Shown here piece after piece: positions 1 to 9,373 of a stretch of DNA of 64,000 nt. The stretch spans positions 54,375-118,374 of the forward strand of contig CABVRX010000010.1 in assembly GCA_902500825.1 (NCBI GenBank), read 5' to 3'. Numbering within the stretch: the first letter of the stretch is position 1; the number at the start of each line of letters is the position of its first letter. A program made the position numbers and the translations under genes. The notes beneath the pieces are model-generated. The model worked only from the letters and a program-made list of their open reading frames with translations, searched no databases and was not told the DNA's origin. This DNA is from an uncultured Nitrospira sp. (GTDB taxonomy: Bacteria; Nitrospirota; Nitrospiria; Nitrospirales; Nitrospiraceae).

Positions 1-75
1 CCGTGCTCCGGCGATGATATCGATACGCTTCACTCAGCACCTCACGTTGCAGGTCGATACAATTTCGCAGTCCGC

Positions 76-198
76 CTATTGTAACCGACTTGGAGTCTCA
101 TTCAACGATTCATGCTCCAGACGAACACCATAAAGGCCGCAAGGCGAATAGGCGGCCCATCCGATGAATGCCGATCCAGCCATAAAGAGTAGCGTCAT
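76..198 (-). CDS. possible 40-residue one-helix membrane peptide
   Basis: A short reading frame starts at an ATG at 198 and ends with TAG at 76-78. It encodes a hydrophobic segment (MTLLFMAGSAFIGWAAYS) followed by a polar tail, as in a single-pass membrane peptide. I see no clear ribosome binding site and recognise no family, and the frame stays open for some codons upstream, so the start may be wrong. It could be the tail of a longer degraded gene or a chance frame. The rest of 1-332 shows nothing else I can support. Confidence 0.2.
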   Translation of the reverse strand: MTLLFMAGSAFIGWAAYSPCGLYGVRLEHESLNETPSRLQ

Positions 199-332
199 GG
201 TATTGGCTCTCAGTGCCCATGGCAAACCAAAACCGTTTTTTATGGAAGCATGCAATACACAACGGTCGAGAAGTCAGCTACGCGACGAGTCAGGAAATTC
301 GAGGACAGTGAGAAATGCGGTCATCCATCCCC

Positions 333-1070
333 TTATCGCGCACCTCGCCACGTGACTTCTTCCCAACAGAGATGGACGAACGTTTCAAAGGGAGGAAAGT
401 TATCGGTGTTTTGCTCTTTGGACCGTACCCAGAGATCGATTTCCATGCCGGCCGGATCCGTCTCTCCTCCGGGAAGAGTTCGTTTCACAGGGTACCGGAC
501 CTCGTGGGTCTGAGGATCACGGGATCGCTCCATGACCATGAAATGCGCATCATAATCCTTGTAGAGAACCTCTCCATTCTTGAACATCGTCGCCGTACCC
601 CACCCGCCGAGATAGAGCCAGGTTTTCGGGTATAACGGGTCCCCGTTGTTCGAATCCCCATGTTCGTAGATTCTGGTTGCGATCCCTCCATCCTGGAACG
701 GCGCTTTCGCGGCGAACCGATCGAAGACGATCCGATACCGATCTTGGCCTTCAGCAAATTCGACCATCACCTGGCCACTGTTCGTACGTTCGTCGACGTC
801 GATCTCGATCGTTCCCTGTACCGGCGTCAACCGCTTGCCGGCATAGTCCATGTGATCCCATGGCGCGCGATCGTTCATACTCCCGACCAGAATTGTCTTT
901 CGTCCGGTCAGGTGAAACTGCCCACTGTAATGAGGATGTTCATCCGCTTTGAAGATGCGCGTGCCTTCTTCGTCTTTCGGAGTCCCGAATTGCCCGGCCA
1001 ACACCGCCGGCACACCCATGCACATCATAACCAGCACTGTTGAACAAATTGTGCGGTATGGAATGATCAT
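333..1070 (-). CDS. exported protein of unknown function, last gene of the sulfate operon
   Basis: This 245-residue protein begins with a typical signal peptide (hydrophobic core over residues ~8-24, ending VPAVLAG), so it is probably periplasmic or outer-membrane associated. The mature part is polar with many aromatic and acidic residues and no cysteine cluster or transmembrane helix. I do not recognise a domain. It lies 94 bp downstream of cysA on the same strand and could be the last cistron of the sulfate-uptake operon, which would fit an accessory envelope role, but no motif links it to sulfate. No obvious terminator separates it from cysA. Confidence 0.6.
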   Translation of the reverse strand: MIIPYRTICSTVLVMMCMGVPAVLAGQFGTPKDEEGTRIFKADEHPHYSGQFHLTGRKTILVGSMNDRAPWDHMDYAGKRLTPVQGTIEIDVDERTNSGQVMVEFAEGQDRYRIVFDRFAAKAPFQDGGIATRIYEHGDSNNGDPLYPKTWLYLGGWGTATMFKNGEVLYKDYDAHFMVMERSRDPQTHEVRYPVKRTLPGGETDPAGMEIDLWVRSKEQNTDNFPPFETFVHLCWEEVTWRGAR

Positions 1071-1164
1071 GAATTATCCTTTCGGTGGAGAGGTGGCGCT
1101 CATGCTAACACAAATTCCGGCGGGGTCGCGTGTCAAGCAACGACAGATGAGAGCGTGGCGTTGG

Positions 1165-2235
1165 CTACGACTGCGGTATTGTGAACACCTGGCGGTGTCG
1201 TGGATGCACAAATACGACTTCACCTTCACGAAGATCGAGTTCGCGATATCGTTCTTTGGTCAATTCGACTTCAATGGTCTGCGCCGAACTCTGAACGATC
1301 AATTCGAGCCGCACGCGCGATCCTGCCGAGAGGACGTATCGCACCGTCGCCTCAAACTGATCGGGGTTCGTCCGGGATCGATTGAGTTCTAAGTCATGAG
1401 GGCGAACGAAGGTGACTTCGTGTTCCTCAACCCCATCCGCCAATCCGGCTGATGCTTCTTCAGGATTCCCTTGTACGGCGGCGCGCGCCTCGGAAACACG
1501 CCCATGAAACACGTTGACATCACCAAGGAAACGGTAGACAAAGGGATTTGCAGGATGTTCGTAGACTTCGTCCGGGGTACCGATCTGCTCAACATTGCCC
1601 TGATGCATCACCACCACACGATCGGCGACTTCTAACGCTTCCTCCTGGTCATGCGTCACGAGAATGCCGGTAATATGTAACTCGTCATGGAGCCGCCGAA
1701 GCCACCGGCGGAGCTCTTTACGGACCTTCGCATCCAGCGCTCCAAAAGGCTCATCCAACAGCAAGAGTTTCGGTTCCACGGCCAGCGCTCGGGCCAACGC
1801 CACTCGTTGACGCTGCCCTCCCGACAGTTGGCTGGGGTACCGGTCGGCCATTGCCTGCAACTGCACGAGTCCCAGTAGTTCCCTGACTTTCTCCTGTATG
1901 CGAGTTGTAGAAGGTCGTTGCGCCCGAGGCAGTACGGTCAGCCCAAAGGCGACATTATCCGCGACGGTCATATGGCGGAATAGCGCATAATGCTGGAAGA
2001 CGAATCCAACCCGACGTTCGCTGATCCGCTGATCCGTCACCTCCGCACCGTGCAGAAAGATACGTCCATCATCAGGTCTTTCCAGTCCGGCAAGAATTCT
2101 CAGCAACGTCGTCTTGCCGCAACCGGACGGACCGAGAAGGGCCACCAGCTCGCCTTCCTGCACATGAAGGCTGACATCATTCAACACCGTAAACGCTCCA
2201 AATCGCTTCGTGACATGGTCGACCTGAATGCTCAT
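1165..2235 (-). CDS. cysA: sulfate/thiosulfate ABC transporter ATP-binding protein CysA
   Basis: CysA is the cytoplasmic ATPase that powers the CysTW permease for sulfate or thiosulfate import. The 356-residue protein has a Walker A motif (GPSGCGKTT, residues ~35-43), the ABC signature LSGGQRQRV, Walker [13 protein letters not shown] and a C-terminal TOBE-type domain of ~100 residues, the usual CysA size. I start it at the ATG at 2235 (MSIQVDHV), preceded by GGGAG. A longer upstream frame reads through cysW in the wrong register and is not credible. Its ATG overlaps the TGA of cysW by 4 bp, which indicates translational coupling in the CysT-CysW-CysA order. Confidence 0.95.
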   Translation of the reverse strand: MSIQVDHVTKRFGAFTVLNDVSLHVQEGELVALLGPSGCGKTTLLRILAGLERPDDGRIFLHGAEVTDQRISERRVGFVFQHYALFRHMTVADNVAFGLTVLPRAQRPSTTRIQEKVRELLGLVQLQAMADRYPSQLSGGQRQRVALARALAVEPKLLLLDEPFGALDAKVRKELRRWLRRLHDELHITGILVTHDQEEALEVADRVVVMHQGNVEQIGTPDEVYEHPANPFVYRFLGDVNVFHGRVSEARAAVQGNPEEASAGLADGVEEHEVTFVRPHDLELNRSRTNPDQFEATVRYVLSAGSRVRLELIVQSSAQTIEVELTKERYRELDLREGEVVFVHPRHRQVFTIPQS

Positions 2236-3140
2236 CGAATGCTCCCTGCTTGAACAGCTGATGTTGGATCGGTAACGATGGTTGGAGAATGTGTGTTCCG
2301 CTCGACAATCGCCTTGGCCGCGAGGGTGACAATGGCCAGTAACGTCAAGAGCGACGCGACCGCGAACGCTGAAACCGCGTTGTACTCGTTGTAGAGAATT
2401 TCGACATGCAACGGCATCGTGTTGGTCAGTCCTCGAATATGGCCGGAGACGACCGATACCGCGCCGAACTCTCCCATCGCGCGCGCATTGCACAGGATCA
2501 CGCCGTAGAGGAGACTCCATTTGATGTTCGGCAGCGTGACACGCATAAACATCTGCCAACCCGAAGCCCCCAACGTGATAGCCGCCTCCTCTTCCTCCCG
2601 TCCTTGCGATTGCATCAGCGGAATGAGTTCGCGGGCGACAAACGGAACGGTCACGAAGATCGTCGCGAGCACGATGCCCGGCAACGCAAAAAGGATCGTG
2701 ATGTCATGTTCGGCCAGCCATGGGCCTAACCAACCTTGAGCCCCGAAGAGCAGCACATAAATGAGACCGGAGATGACCGGCGAGACGGCCAAGGGCATAT
2801 CAATCAGGGTAATCAAAACCTGTTTGCCGACGAAATCGAATTTTGCAATGGCCCAGGCTGCGGCCACCCCGAACAAGGCATTCAGCGGCACGGCCACGGC
2901 CGCCACCAGGAGTGTTAAGCGAATGGCCGCAAGGGCATCTTCGTTGAGAAAGGATTCAACATAGGCAGCGAGACCGCCTTGTAACGCTTCGGCAAAGACG
3001 GCGGCGAGTGGAATGAAAAGAAAGAGTGTTAGGTAGAAAAAGACGGCGGCAATAAGCAGCCGGCGGACAAGCGGGCTCTCCGTGGTGAGCGAATCTTTCC
3101 ACTGCACATCCTTATCGGCGGCCATAGTGACAGAGTTCAT
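2232..3140 (-). CDS. cysW: sulfate ABC transporter permease CysW
   Basis: This 302-residue inner-membrane permease has about six transmembrane helices and the binding-protein-dependent transport signature near residues 180-200 ([26 protein letters not shown]), which contacts CysA. It forms the translocation pore with CysT. A polar N-terminal stretch of ~25 residues precedes the first helix. The gene starts 6 bp after cysT and overlaps cysA by 4 bp. Family assignment is secure; the choice between the CysT and CysW labels rests on gene order and similarity. Confidence 0.93.
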   Translation of the reverse strand: MNSVTMAADKDVQWKDSLTTESPLVRRLLIAAVFFYLTLFLFIPLAAVFAEALQGGLAAYVESFLNEDALAAIRLTLLVAAVAVPLNALFGVAAAWAIAKFDFVGKQVLITLIDMPLAVSPVISGLIYVLLFGAQGWLGPWLAEHDITILFALPGIVLATIFVTVPFVARELIPLMQSQGREEEEAAITLGASGWQMFMRVTLPNIKWSLLYGVILCNARAMGEFGAVSVVSGHIRGLTNTMPLHVEILYNEYNAVSAFAVASLLTLLAIVTLAAKAIVERNTHSPTIVTDPTSAVQAGSIR

Positions 3141-3146
3141 GGGTTC

Positions 3147-3983
3147 CTATTGATTCATATGGCGAGCCGTGCTCCACCATTGAAGAAGATTAATGATCAA
3201 CGCCAGAACAAACGATGCCGCAAGCATGACCACGCCCAGCGCTGTGGCCCCCGAATAGTCGTACTGCTCCAATTTGGTCATAATCAGCAGCGGAGTGATC
3301 TCCGACTTGAGCGGCATATTACCGGCAATGAAAATGACCGACCCATACTCCCCGACGGCACGGGCGAATGCCATCGCCATCCCCGTCAGGAGGGCCGGCC
3401 ACAGTTCCGGCACGATGACGGCTCGAAACGTTTGCCATCGGTCGGCCCCCAAGGTAGTGGCGGCCTCTTCGACTTCTTTATCCAAATCCTGCAGCACAGG
3501 CTGCACAGTCCGAACGACGAACGGCAATCCGATGAAGGTCAACGCGACAAGGACACCCAGCGGAGTGAAGGCGATCTTGATGCCCAACGGTTCGAGATAG
3601 CGCCCGATCCAACCATTGGACGAATAGATGGCGGCCAGCGTAATGCCGGCGACCGCGGTCGGCAGGGCAAAGGGAAGGTCGACGAGCGCATCCACGAGCG
3701 CCCGGCCTGGAAACCGGTATCGGACCAACACCCAGGCAATGATCGACCCAAACAATCCGTTGATAAGCGCGCCGACCAGAGAGGCGCCGAACGTCAGCCG
3801 GTAGGAAGCGACCGCGCGGGAGTTGGTGATGATGTCCCAAAACTGTTCCCACGACAACATACTGGTTTTGACAAACAGTCCGCTGAGAGGAATCAACACA
3901 ATGACGCTGAAGTAAAACATCGCAAATCCCAAGGTCAGGCCGAATCCGGGAAGAACACTCGGTTGTTTCAACAGGAGGCTCAT
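3147..3983 (-). CDS. cysT: sulfate ABC transporter permease CysT (CysU)
   Basis: This 278-residue inner-membrane protein is the partner permease of CysW. It has about six transmembrane segments and the EAA-type loop (EEAATTLGADRWQTFRAVIVPEL, residues ~180-200) that docks onto the ATPase. The N-terminus (LLLKQPSVLPGFGLTLGF) is characteristic of CysT. Its ATG overlaps the stop codon of the upstream racemase-family gene by 4 bp, so the racemase is translationally coupled to the transporter. Confidence 0.93.
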   Translation of the reverse strand: MSLLLKQPSVLPGFGLTLGFAMFYFSVIVLIPLSGLFVKTSMLSWEQFWDIITNSRAVASYRLTFGASLVGALINGLFGSIIAWVLVRYRFPGRALVDALVDLPFALPTAVAGITLAAIYSSNGWIGRYLEPLGIKIAFTPLGVLVALTFIGLPFVVRTVQPVLQDLDKEVEEAATTLGADRWQTFRAVIVPELWPALLTGMAMAFARAVGEYGSVIFIAGNMPLKSEITPLLIMTKLEQYDYSGATALGVVMLAASFVLALIINLLQWWSTARHMNQ

Positions 3984-4858
3984 GAGACCTCTTTCCGTGT
4001 GACACTGTGAAATGCCTCTGTGCTCGCCAAGCCATTCTCATCATCACCCGATCGATGGTTGCCAAGTCGGTCTTCCTCGGCAAACAGCGCGGTTTCTGGT
4101 GCATCTGTCACAATTCGACGATCGACTAGATGCTTCCCCTCTGCGTGCCTCCCTTCCTGCACCCGGTAACGCAACGCGGCCCGCGCCAGCAGACGCGTCG
4201 AATCCAGCAGCGGAACGGCCGCCTGATACCCGGCCATCAGCAGCGGCAATTCAGTGCAGGCAAGGATCACCGCCTCCGCCCCTTTGAGGGCCATCTCTAC
4301 GATCACCTTCTGCACAAATAGCCCGGATTTGACCGTACGCACTCCTGCGATGAGTTCGTTTCGAATAATATGCTGGATTCGAGAGCGATCATCCTGCTCA
4401 GGAACGATGACGTCGATGTTCGACCGGTGTAACTGCTCCGAATAAACCGACCCTTCCATCACAGTCTGAGTGCCGAGAATTCCCACTCGACGCCACCGAC
4501 GGGCTTCTATCTCCCTCACCACAGGTCTCGCAATATGAACCCATGGAACAGGCGAGGTCACTAAGCGAAAGACTCGGTGCAATGTATTGTTCGGGCAAAT
4601 AATCACGTCGGCGCCGGCTTGTGTCAGTTTAGCTGCAGACTGAGACATCAGTGCAGCCACCCCTGCCCAATCGTCTTGATCGATTGCATCGAGATACATG
4701 CGAAGCGAGAACGAATGGAGCGTCACTTCAGGATGGGCATATCGACGCCCCATCACACTCTCCGCCTCCAGACACAAGGTCCGGTAGCAGAGCGCCGCGC
4801 CCTCCGACGTCCCCGCAACGATACCGATGTGTGGATTGTTTTCGACCAGATTATTCAT
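3980..4858 (-). CDS. aspartate/glutamate racemase-family protein within the sulfate operon
   Basis: This 292-residue protein has the two-lobed Asp/Glu/hydantoin racemase architecture. The first catalytic cysteine lies in IICPNNTLH (residues ~86-94) and the second in LACTELPLL (residues ~199-207), so both cysteines of the cofactor-independent two-base mechanism are present. The last ~60 residues form a charged tail beyond the usual ~230-residue fold. It sits between sbp and cysT and overlaps cysT by 4 bp, an unusual place for an amino-acid racemase. Whether it is a true aspartate racemase or acts on a sulfur-containing or other acid cannot be told from sequence. Confidence 0.82.
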   Translation of the reverse strand: MNNLVENNPHIGIVAGTSEGAALCYRTLCLEAESVMGRRYAHPEVTLHSFSLRMYLDAIDQDDWAGVAALMSQSAAKLTQAGADVIICPNNTLHRVFRLVTSPVPWVHIARPVVREIEARRWRRVGILGTQTVMEGSVYSEQLHRSNIDVIVPEQDDRSRIQHIIRNELIAGVRTVKSGLFVQKVIVEMALKGAEAVILACTELPLLMAGYQAAVPLLDSTRLLARAALRYRVQEGRHAEGKHLVDRRIVTDAPETALFAEEDRLGNHRSGDDENGLASTEAFHSVTRKEVS

Positions 4859-4921
4859 CGGGAGAAAGCCTCCGATATCAGAACAAGCTGAAACACGATG
4901 AGCGTCGCCTTGCTCGGCGAG

Positions 4922-5935
4922 CTATTTCGGCTTGTAGATTTCATCGAAAACCCCGCCATCCGCAAAATGCCTCTGCTGCGCCTTTTGCCACCCGCCGGCG
5001 ATCTCGTCGATAGTAAACAAGCTGACTTTGGAGAACTGATTGGCATACTTGGCCAAGGCGGCCTCAGAACGGGGACGATAGAAATGTTTGCCTGCGATGT
5101 CTTGGCCTTCCTCGGAATAGAGATACTCCAAGTACGCTTGAGCCACAGGTTGGGTGCCTTTTTTCTTCGCCACCTTATCCACAAGCGTCACGGTCGGCTC
5201 GGCGAGGATACTGATCGACGGCGTGATGATCTCGAATTTCCCTGCACCGAACTCCTTAAGCGCTAAATAGGCTTCGTTTTCCCACCCGACCAGCACGTCT
5301 CCGATCCCCCGCTCGATAAATGTCGTGGTGGCGCCCCGCGCGCCGGTGTCGAACACCGGCACGTTGGCGTAAAACCTTCCGATAAAATCCTTGGCCTTCG
5401 TTTCATCATTGTCATATTTTTTCAATGCGTAACCCCACGCGGACAGGTACGCCCACCGCGCTGCCCCCGACGTTTTCGGATTCGCTGGGATGATCGCCAC
5501 ACCGGGTTTCACGAGGTCCTCCCAATCCTTGATGCCTTTGGGATTTCCCTTGCGGACCAGAAAGACGATCGTCGAGGTGTAGGGAGAACTGTTTTGGGGA
5601 AGACGGCTCTGCCAGTTTGCGGGAATCAACTTGGCTTTTTCGGAGATGGCGTCGATATCATAGGCCAGGGCCAGTGTGACGACATCGGCCTCCAAACCGT
5701 CGATGACGGCGCGCGACTGCTTACCCGACCCTCCATGCGACTGTTTGACGACGACCGTTTGGCCTTTTTCCTTTTGCCAATGCTTTGCAAACGCCGCATT
5801 GAATTCTTGGTACAGTTCTCGCGTCGGATCATACGACACATTCAGCAGCGTGATGTCCTCGGCATGCACCACGAGCGGGTGTGCCGCGATGAGCAACGCA
5901 CCCAGCGTGATGAGCATTGTTCGTAGAGTCTTCAT
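4922..5935 (-). CDS. sbp: periplasmic sulfate-binding protein
   Basis: This 337-residue protein has a signal peptide (residues 1-25, ending VHAED) and the full sulfate-binding-protein fold. Family landmarks include [17 protein letters not shown] near the mature N-terminus, [17 protein letters not shown] (residues ~64-80, the sulfate-contacting loop), [13 protein letters not shown] (~155) and [12 protein letters not shown] (~216). It delivers sulfate to CysTWA. It lies 45 bp downstream of the porin gene and 63 bp upstream of the racemase gene on the same strand, consistent with one operon from outer membrane to cytoplasm. Confidence 0.94.
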   Translation of the reverse strand: MKTLRTMLITLGALLIAAHPLVVHAEDITLLNVSYDPTRELYQEFNAAFAKHWQKEKGQTVVVKQSHGGSGKQSRAVIDGLEADVVTLALAYDIDAISEKAKLIPANWQSRLPQNSSPYTSTIVFLVRKGNPKGIKDWEDLVKPGVAIIPANPKTSGAARWAYLSAWGYALKKYDNDETKAKDFIGRFYANVPVFDTGARGATTTFIERGIGDVLVGWENEAYLALKEFGAGKFEIITPSISILAEPTVTLVDKVAKKKGTQPVAQAYLEYLYSEEGQDIAGKHFYRPRSEAALAKYANQFSKVSLFTIDEIAGGWQKAQQRHFADGGVFDEIYKPK

Positions 5936-5980
5936 CTTCTTTTCCTTTCTTCTATTTCGAATTGGCGACTATTCCGGTCA

Positions 5981-7561
5981 TCAAAAAGCGAACTGTAACC
6001 GGGTTAGGACAGCACGTTCGTCAGGACGATCTGCCACATTGGTTCCGGCTGCATTGATCGGCGCAACACCGTCCCCTGCGCCGCCATCGAATCTCGTTTC
6101 CGAGTAATTGACTGCGGCCCTTAGATTTTGATTGAGATACCAGTTCACACCGAGTGTCATGGAGCGAGCGCGCTGTGCGCTTTCCGAAAGATTGGCATAC
6201 GCGCCGGTGAAGGACGTGCCGGTGGGGTCCTTGAACGTGTCTTCATCCAGAGTGATTTCGCTATACCGCCCCACCACCTCCCAAGCCCCCCACCCTTTGC
6301 CGAAATCAAAATTTTGGCTGGGTTTGACGCCCTTAAATGAAGCCGTTTCACCGGTTAACAGATAGGACACTGTGACGTGCCACGCCTGATGACGCAGCGC
6401 TTTACCGGTGTTCGGGATGAAACTTGTATTGGATCCAGCCCCACCGGCAGGAGGCGAACCGCCGGTCGTCAAGCTGACATCTTGGATGACTCGCGCATAT
6501 TCGGCGAGGATTCCCAAAGACCCAATGTAATAGTAGGCTTGAGGCGAAACACGTATACGGGCTCCGTCGGCTACTGCCGCGCTGCTGTACCGGAAAAACG
6601 TATTCTGGCCATCTGTGCGATAGCTAGGGAGGCCGTTTCTTGTCGCATCGGCTGGGGTCGTATCAGTAAAGTTGAGGTTTCTCTCACCGCTCGCATCGGT
6701 ATACGTGGCGGCCGCCCCGAACCCGAGACCGCTCAACACTGAGGTATCATTCACGAATGGCGTGGCGAAGAGCCAGCCTGTGAACTCTTTGCGCCCATCG
6801 AACTCGGTGCCGGTACTGATATCGCCTCCATCACTGACCCCGTTCACCAGGCCGAACGCGTAATCCAATCTGCCTTGAAAAAACGCAAGATCGCCATGCG
6901 CCGCGATCCCCAAATCACGATTCGGCAGAAGGGCATTCGCCACATAACTTCTTTCGATCAGTTTGATGTCGGAGGCGCCTTGCAAGCGCTCTAAGCTCAC
7001 AAAGCTTTTGAATTTGCCTGCGCGGATTTTAAATGCCGGATCAAACCGAGCATCGAGATAGGCATAGGCCACGCTCGCGGTGCCTTGGGCAAAATCCGTG
7101 GTGATGCGGAAGTCGTATTTTCCAAACAGAGTGGTTTCAATATCAAGACGAGCGCGTCGAATCAGCCACGAATCACCGGCGTCATGAAATCCATTGACAT
7201 CGAGATCACCGGCACGTTGATCGCTGCGATTGCGGATATCGTTGGCGCCGTCGAAATACAGCCGATGATCGGCTTGCACAATGCCACGGAACCTAATGAA
7301 GTTGCTCCCATCGGCGGATTCCAACGAAAATTGCGACTTGCTATACTTCACGATCGGTGTGGCTTTCTTTGCGTTTTCTGCGGCTTCCTGATCCAACTCA
7401 CGCTTCCGTTTCAAGATGCGAATCTCCTGATCCAGTTCATCAAACCGCTGTTCGAGGGACTTCTGAGACGGTCCCCCCTCTTCTGCATGAGCCCGTGCTG
7501 CTAATCCGAGCGTGATACTCGTGAATACGAGGACTCCCCCGAACAACCATGACTTCCTCAT
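5981..7561 (-). CDS. OprP/OprO-like anion-selective porin
   Basis: The 526-residue protein has a signal peptide (residues 1-26, ARAHA), then a short coiled coil (QKSLEQRFDELDQEIRILKRKRELD, residues ~33-57). A long beta-barrel domain follows with alternating aromatic strands and a terminal phenylalanine (LTRLQFAF), as in outer-membrane porins. Segments such as RRARLDIETTLFGKYDFRITTDFAQG and DARFDPAFKIRAGKFKSFVSLERLQ match the phosphate-selective porin O/P family. Its place upstream of the sulfate-binding protein suggests that it admits sulfate or a related anion. That specificity is inferred from context only. Confidence 0.88.
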   Translation of the reverse strand: MRKSWLFGGVLVFTSITLGLAARAHAEEGGPSQKSLEQRFDELDQEIRILKRKRELDQEAAENAKKATPIVKYSKSQFSLESADGSNFIRFRGIVQADHRLYFDGANDIRNRSDQRAGDLDVNGFHDAGDSWLIRRARLDIETTLFGKYDFRITTDFAQGTASVAYAYLDARFDPAFKIRAGKFKSFVSLERLQGASDIKLIERSYVANALLPNRDLGIAAHGDLAFFQGRLDYAFGLVNGVSDGGDISTGTEFDGRKEFTGWLFATPFVNDTSVLSGLGFGAAATYTDASGERNLNFTDTTPADATRNGLPSYRTDGQNTFFRYSSAAVADGARIRVSPQAYYYIGSLGILAEYARVIQDVSLTTGGSPPAGGAGSNTSFIPNTGKALRHQAWHVTVSYLLTGETASFKGVKPSQNFDFGKGWGAWEVVGRYSEITLDEDTFKDPTGTSFTGAYANLSESAQRARSMTLGVNWYLNQNLRAAVNYSETRFDGGAGDGVAPINAAGTNVADRPDERAVLTRLQFAF

Positions 7562-7719
7562 CTGAGAATCTCCTTCGCTTGAAGGGAATCTCCGGTTGTC
7601 CGGTCAATCCATTGATTGTAAACTTCACTGCCACAGTCCCGGCTTCCAATTGTGTGGATGGCCAAACTGTCGTGTGGTCTGCCTTATCCATAATAGGGTG
7701 CTGAATCGTTATCGCCGGC

Positions 7720-7917
7720 TCATCGAACCGGACGCGAAAGTGTGCCGTCAAAGCGAGTTTTCTCTTTTCGTTCGATCTGCACTACTCTGGAGTCGTGAAC
7801 GATGATCTCGATGGACCCAAAGCGAATCCCTTTCAACGCGAGCAGGATTGCTTGCTCGACCGTCCGATCTGAGGATTGATTCATCATGTCTTGATCTGCT
7901 TTGGACACGTCCTTCAC
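7720..7917 (-). CDS. YezD-family (DUF2292) small protein
   Basis: This 65-residue protein matches the YezD/DUF2292 family as I know it: a core of ALKGIRFGSIEIIVHDSRVV followed by QIERKEKTRF. Family members are small cytoplasmic proteins often found with sulfate or cysteine assimilation genes; their biochemical role is not established. The start is a GTG at 7917 preceded by GAAGGAA. It is the first gene of the sulfate operon, 158 bp upstream of the porin, next to the AT-rich divergent promoter region. I am fairly sure it is real despite its size. Confidence 0.78.
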   Translation of the reverse strand: MKDVSKADQDMMNQSSDRTVEQAILLALKGIRFGSIEIIVHDSRVVQIERKEKTRFDGTLSRPVR

Positions 7918-8090
7918 TCTTTCCTTCGCAAGGCTTAATAAATCATTACATTACCGATCGTAATTGATTTTTGCATTCATACATAAACTAAAGTTTATTT
8001 GTCAACAATATAAATAATAGTTTTTGTCTTGTTTTAACGATTAAAAATTAAAAAGTTAAACTAACTCGATAATAAGCGTGTCAATTATTA
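7918..8090. promoter_or_regulatory. AT-rich divergent control region between the sulfate and molybdate loci
   Basis: This stretch is much richer in A and T than the surroundings (for example AATAAATCATTACATTACCG and TTTATTTGTCAACAATATAA) and separates the divergent yezD-led operon from the HTH/PBP regulator. Such composition is expected for promoters and operators of both units. I cannot assign individual operators. Confidence 0.5.
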
Positions 8091-8120
8091 TTGACATATG
8101 ACAATTTTACTTGCTATACA
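8091..8120 (+). promoter_or_regulatory. candidate sigma-70 promoter of the HTH/PBP regulator
   Basis: A perfect -35 box TTGACA (8091-8096) is followed, after 18 bp, by TATACA (8115-8120), itself preceded by TGC as in an extended -10. Transcription would begin near 8126-8128, almost at the in-frame ATG at 8128. That excludes the alternative ATG at 8098 and suggests a leaderless or nearly leaderless mRNA. Confidence 0.5.
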
Positions 8121-8127
8121 CCGGATC

Positions 8128-9315
8128 ATGCGAAAGCGGAAACAGGTCAACCGGCACAACAACATTGTTCAGTTCTCCAATCATCTTAAGCCTGTCCGCA
8201 CTAAGCAAGGTTTCTCTCAAGGTGAACTCGCCAGGCGAGCAGGCATTACGCGACAAGCCGTATCTTCCATCGAATCGAATCTGTACTTGCCGACGACAGC
8301 GGTCGCCCTTCGGTTGGCCTCAGTTCTGGCTTGCCGGGTCGAGGATTTATTCAGCCTTGCTCAGGCAGAAGAGATCCTTGAAGGCACACTTATCGGCCGG
8401 CTCCCTCACACGGAGACAGAGACTCAATCGATTCGCGTCAAAGTTTCGACCATTGGGAAGCGGACGATCGTACGGCCTGTCGCCGACTTGGGAGAACAAC
8501 TTTCTTTTGCAGTGCCTGCCGACGGCTATATCACCGGCACACCTCATCAGCCGTCTGGCGCTATGGTCCGTGTCAAACTCTCGCGTGATCGTCAGGCAAT
8601 CCAGCAAGAAATCTCCGTGGCCGGATGCGATCCGGCAATTTTCCTGGCCGGTGAACATTTGCGACGACAAAAAGATCGGACGACGGTCGTCGGTTGGCCG
8701 ATGGGAAGCATGTCGGCGCTACAGGCTTTGCAACGTGGCGAAGTGCATGTGGCCGGCCTGCATCTATTTGATCCCACCACCGGCGAATCGAATCTGCCGT
8801 TTCTTCGACGATCCCTCAAAGGATCGGGCTATGAGGTGGTCACCTTTGCGACATGGGAAGAGGGATTCTTAGTTCGCCGAGGCAATCCGTTGTCCATCCG
8901 GACTGTCGCTGATCTTGCTGAACCGACGGTGACGATGATCAATCGGGAAGAAGGCTCTGGGGCAAGACTGCTGCTCGATCAACGATTACGGGCATCCGGA
9001 GTAGAGCCGACTCACGTTCAAGGATACGACCGGATCGTGTCGTCTCACTTTGAGGTGGCTCGAGCCATCGCGGAACGTCAGGCTGACGTAGGAATTGGAA
9101 TTCGTTCGGCGGCGCAACTTTTTGGGCTCGACTTCGTTCCGCTCCAAACCGCGCGCTACGATCTTGTCGTCCCTAAGCCCTACTTACAATCCCACCCGAC
9201 GTTAGCCCACTTGTTTGAAACCATCGTGAGCGGACCATTCCGCAACGAGATCGAAGCCTTGGGAGGATACGACACCAGCGAAACCGGGAAAGTCCGCGCA
9301 CTACGCGTCGCCTGA
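8128..9315 (+). CDS. XRE-type HTH regulator with a periplasmic-binding-protein-like ligand domain
   Basis: The N-terminal ~75 residues form a Cro/CI helix-turn-helix (SQGELARRAGITRQAVSSIE). The rest is a substrate-binding-protein-like domain (PBP_like), recognisable from GRLP, SMSALQALQRGEVHVAGLHLFD, REEGSGARLLLDQRL, ADVGIGIRSAA and YDLVVPKPY. Proteins of this design bind a small ligand, plausibly molybdate or a related oxyanion, in the cytoplasm and control nearby genes. It lies just before the molybdate-uptake genes and divergent from the sulfate operon, so it could regulate either. The start is uncertain: ATG 8128 is chosen because the best promoter overlaps the earlier ATG at 8098; neither has a Shine-Dalgarno sequence. 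Confidence 0.85.
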   Translation: MRKRKQVNRHNNIVQFSNHLKPVRTKQGFSQGELARRAGITRQAVSSIESNLYLPTTAVALRLASVLACRVEDLFSLAQAEEILEGTLIGRLPHTETETQSIRVKVSTIGKRTIVRPVADLGEQLSFAVPADGYITGTPHQPSGAMVRVKLSRDRQAIQQEISVAGCDPAIFLAGEHLRRQKDRTTVVGWPMGSMSALQALQRGEVHVAGLHLFDPTTGESNLPFLRRSLKGSGYEVVTFATWEEGFLVRRGNPLSIRTVADLAEPTVTMINREEGSGARLLLDQRLRASGVEPTHVQGYDRIVSSHFEVARAIAERQADVGIGIRSAAQLFGLDFVPLQTARYDLVVPKPYLQSHPTLAHLFETIVSGPFRNEIEALGGYDTSETGKVRALRVA

Positions 9316-9373
9316 CTAATTTCTCGCCAGGTTAAAAACACACTTTCACAACAACCGGAATAAGAGGAGAACT

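Noticed and set aside
1165..2559. Longer cysA reading frame starting at 2559
   Set aside because: The extra 108 codons run through cysW in another frame and give a Cys/Arg-rich nonsense sequence. ATG 2235 has a ribosome binding site and the normal CysA N-terminus.
3150..4010. 286-residue plus-strand frame opposite cysT
   Set aside because: It is rich in Arg, Asp, His and Gln with no hydrophobic pattern, the usual look of the complement of a GC-biased membrane-protein gene.
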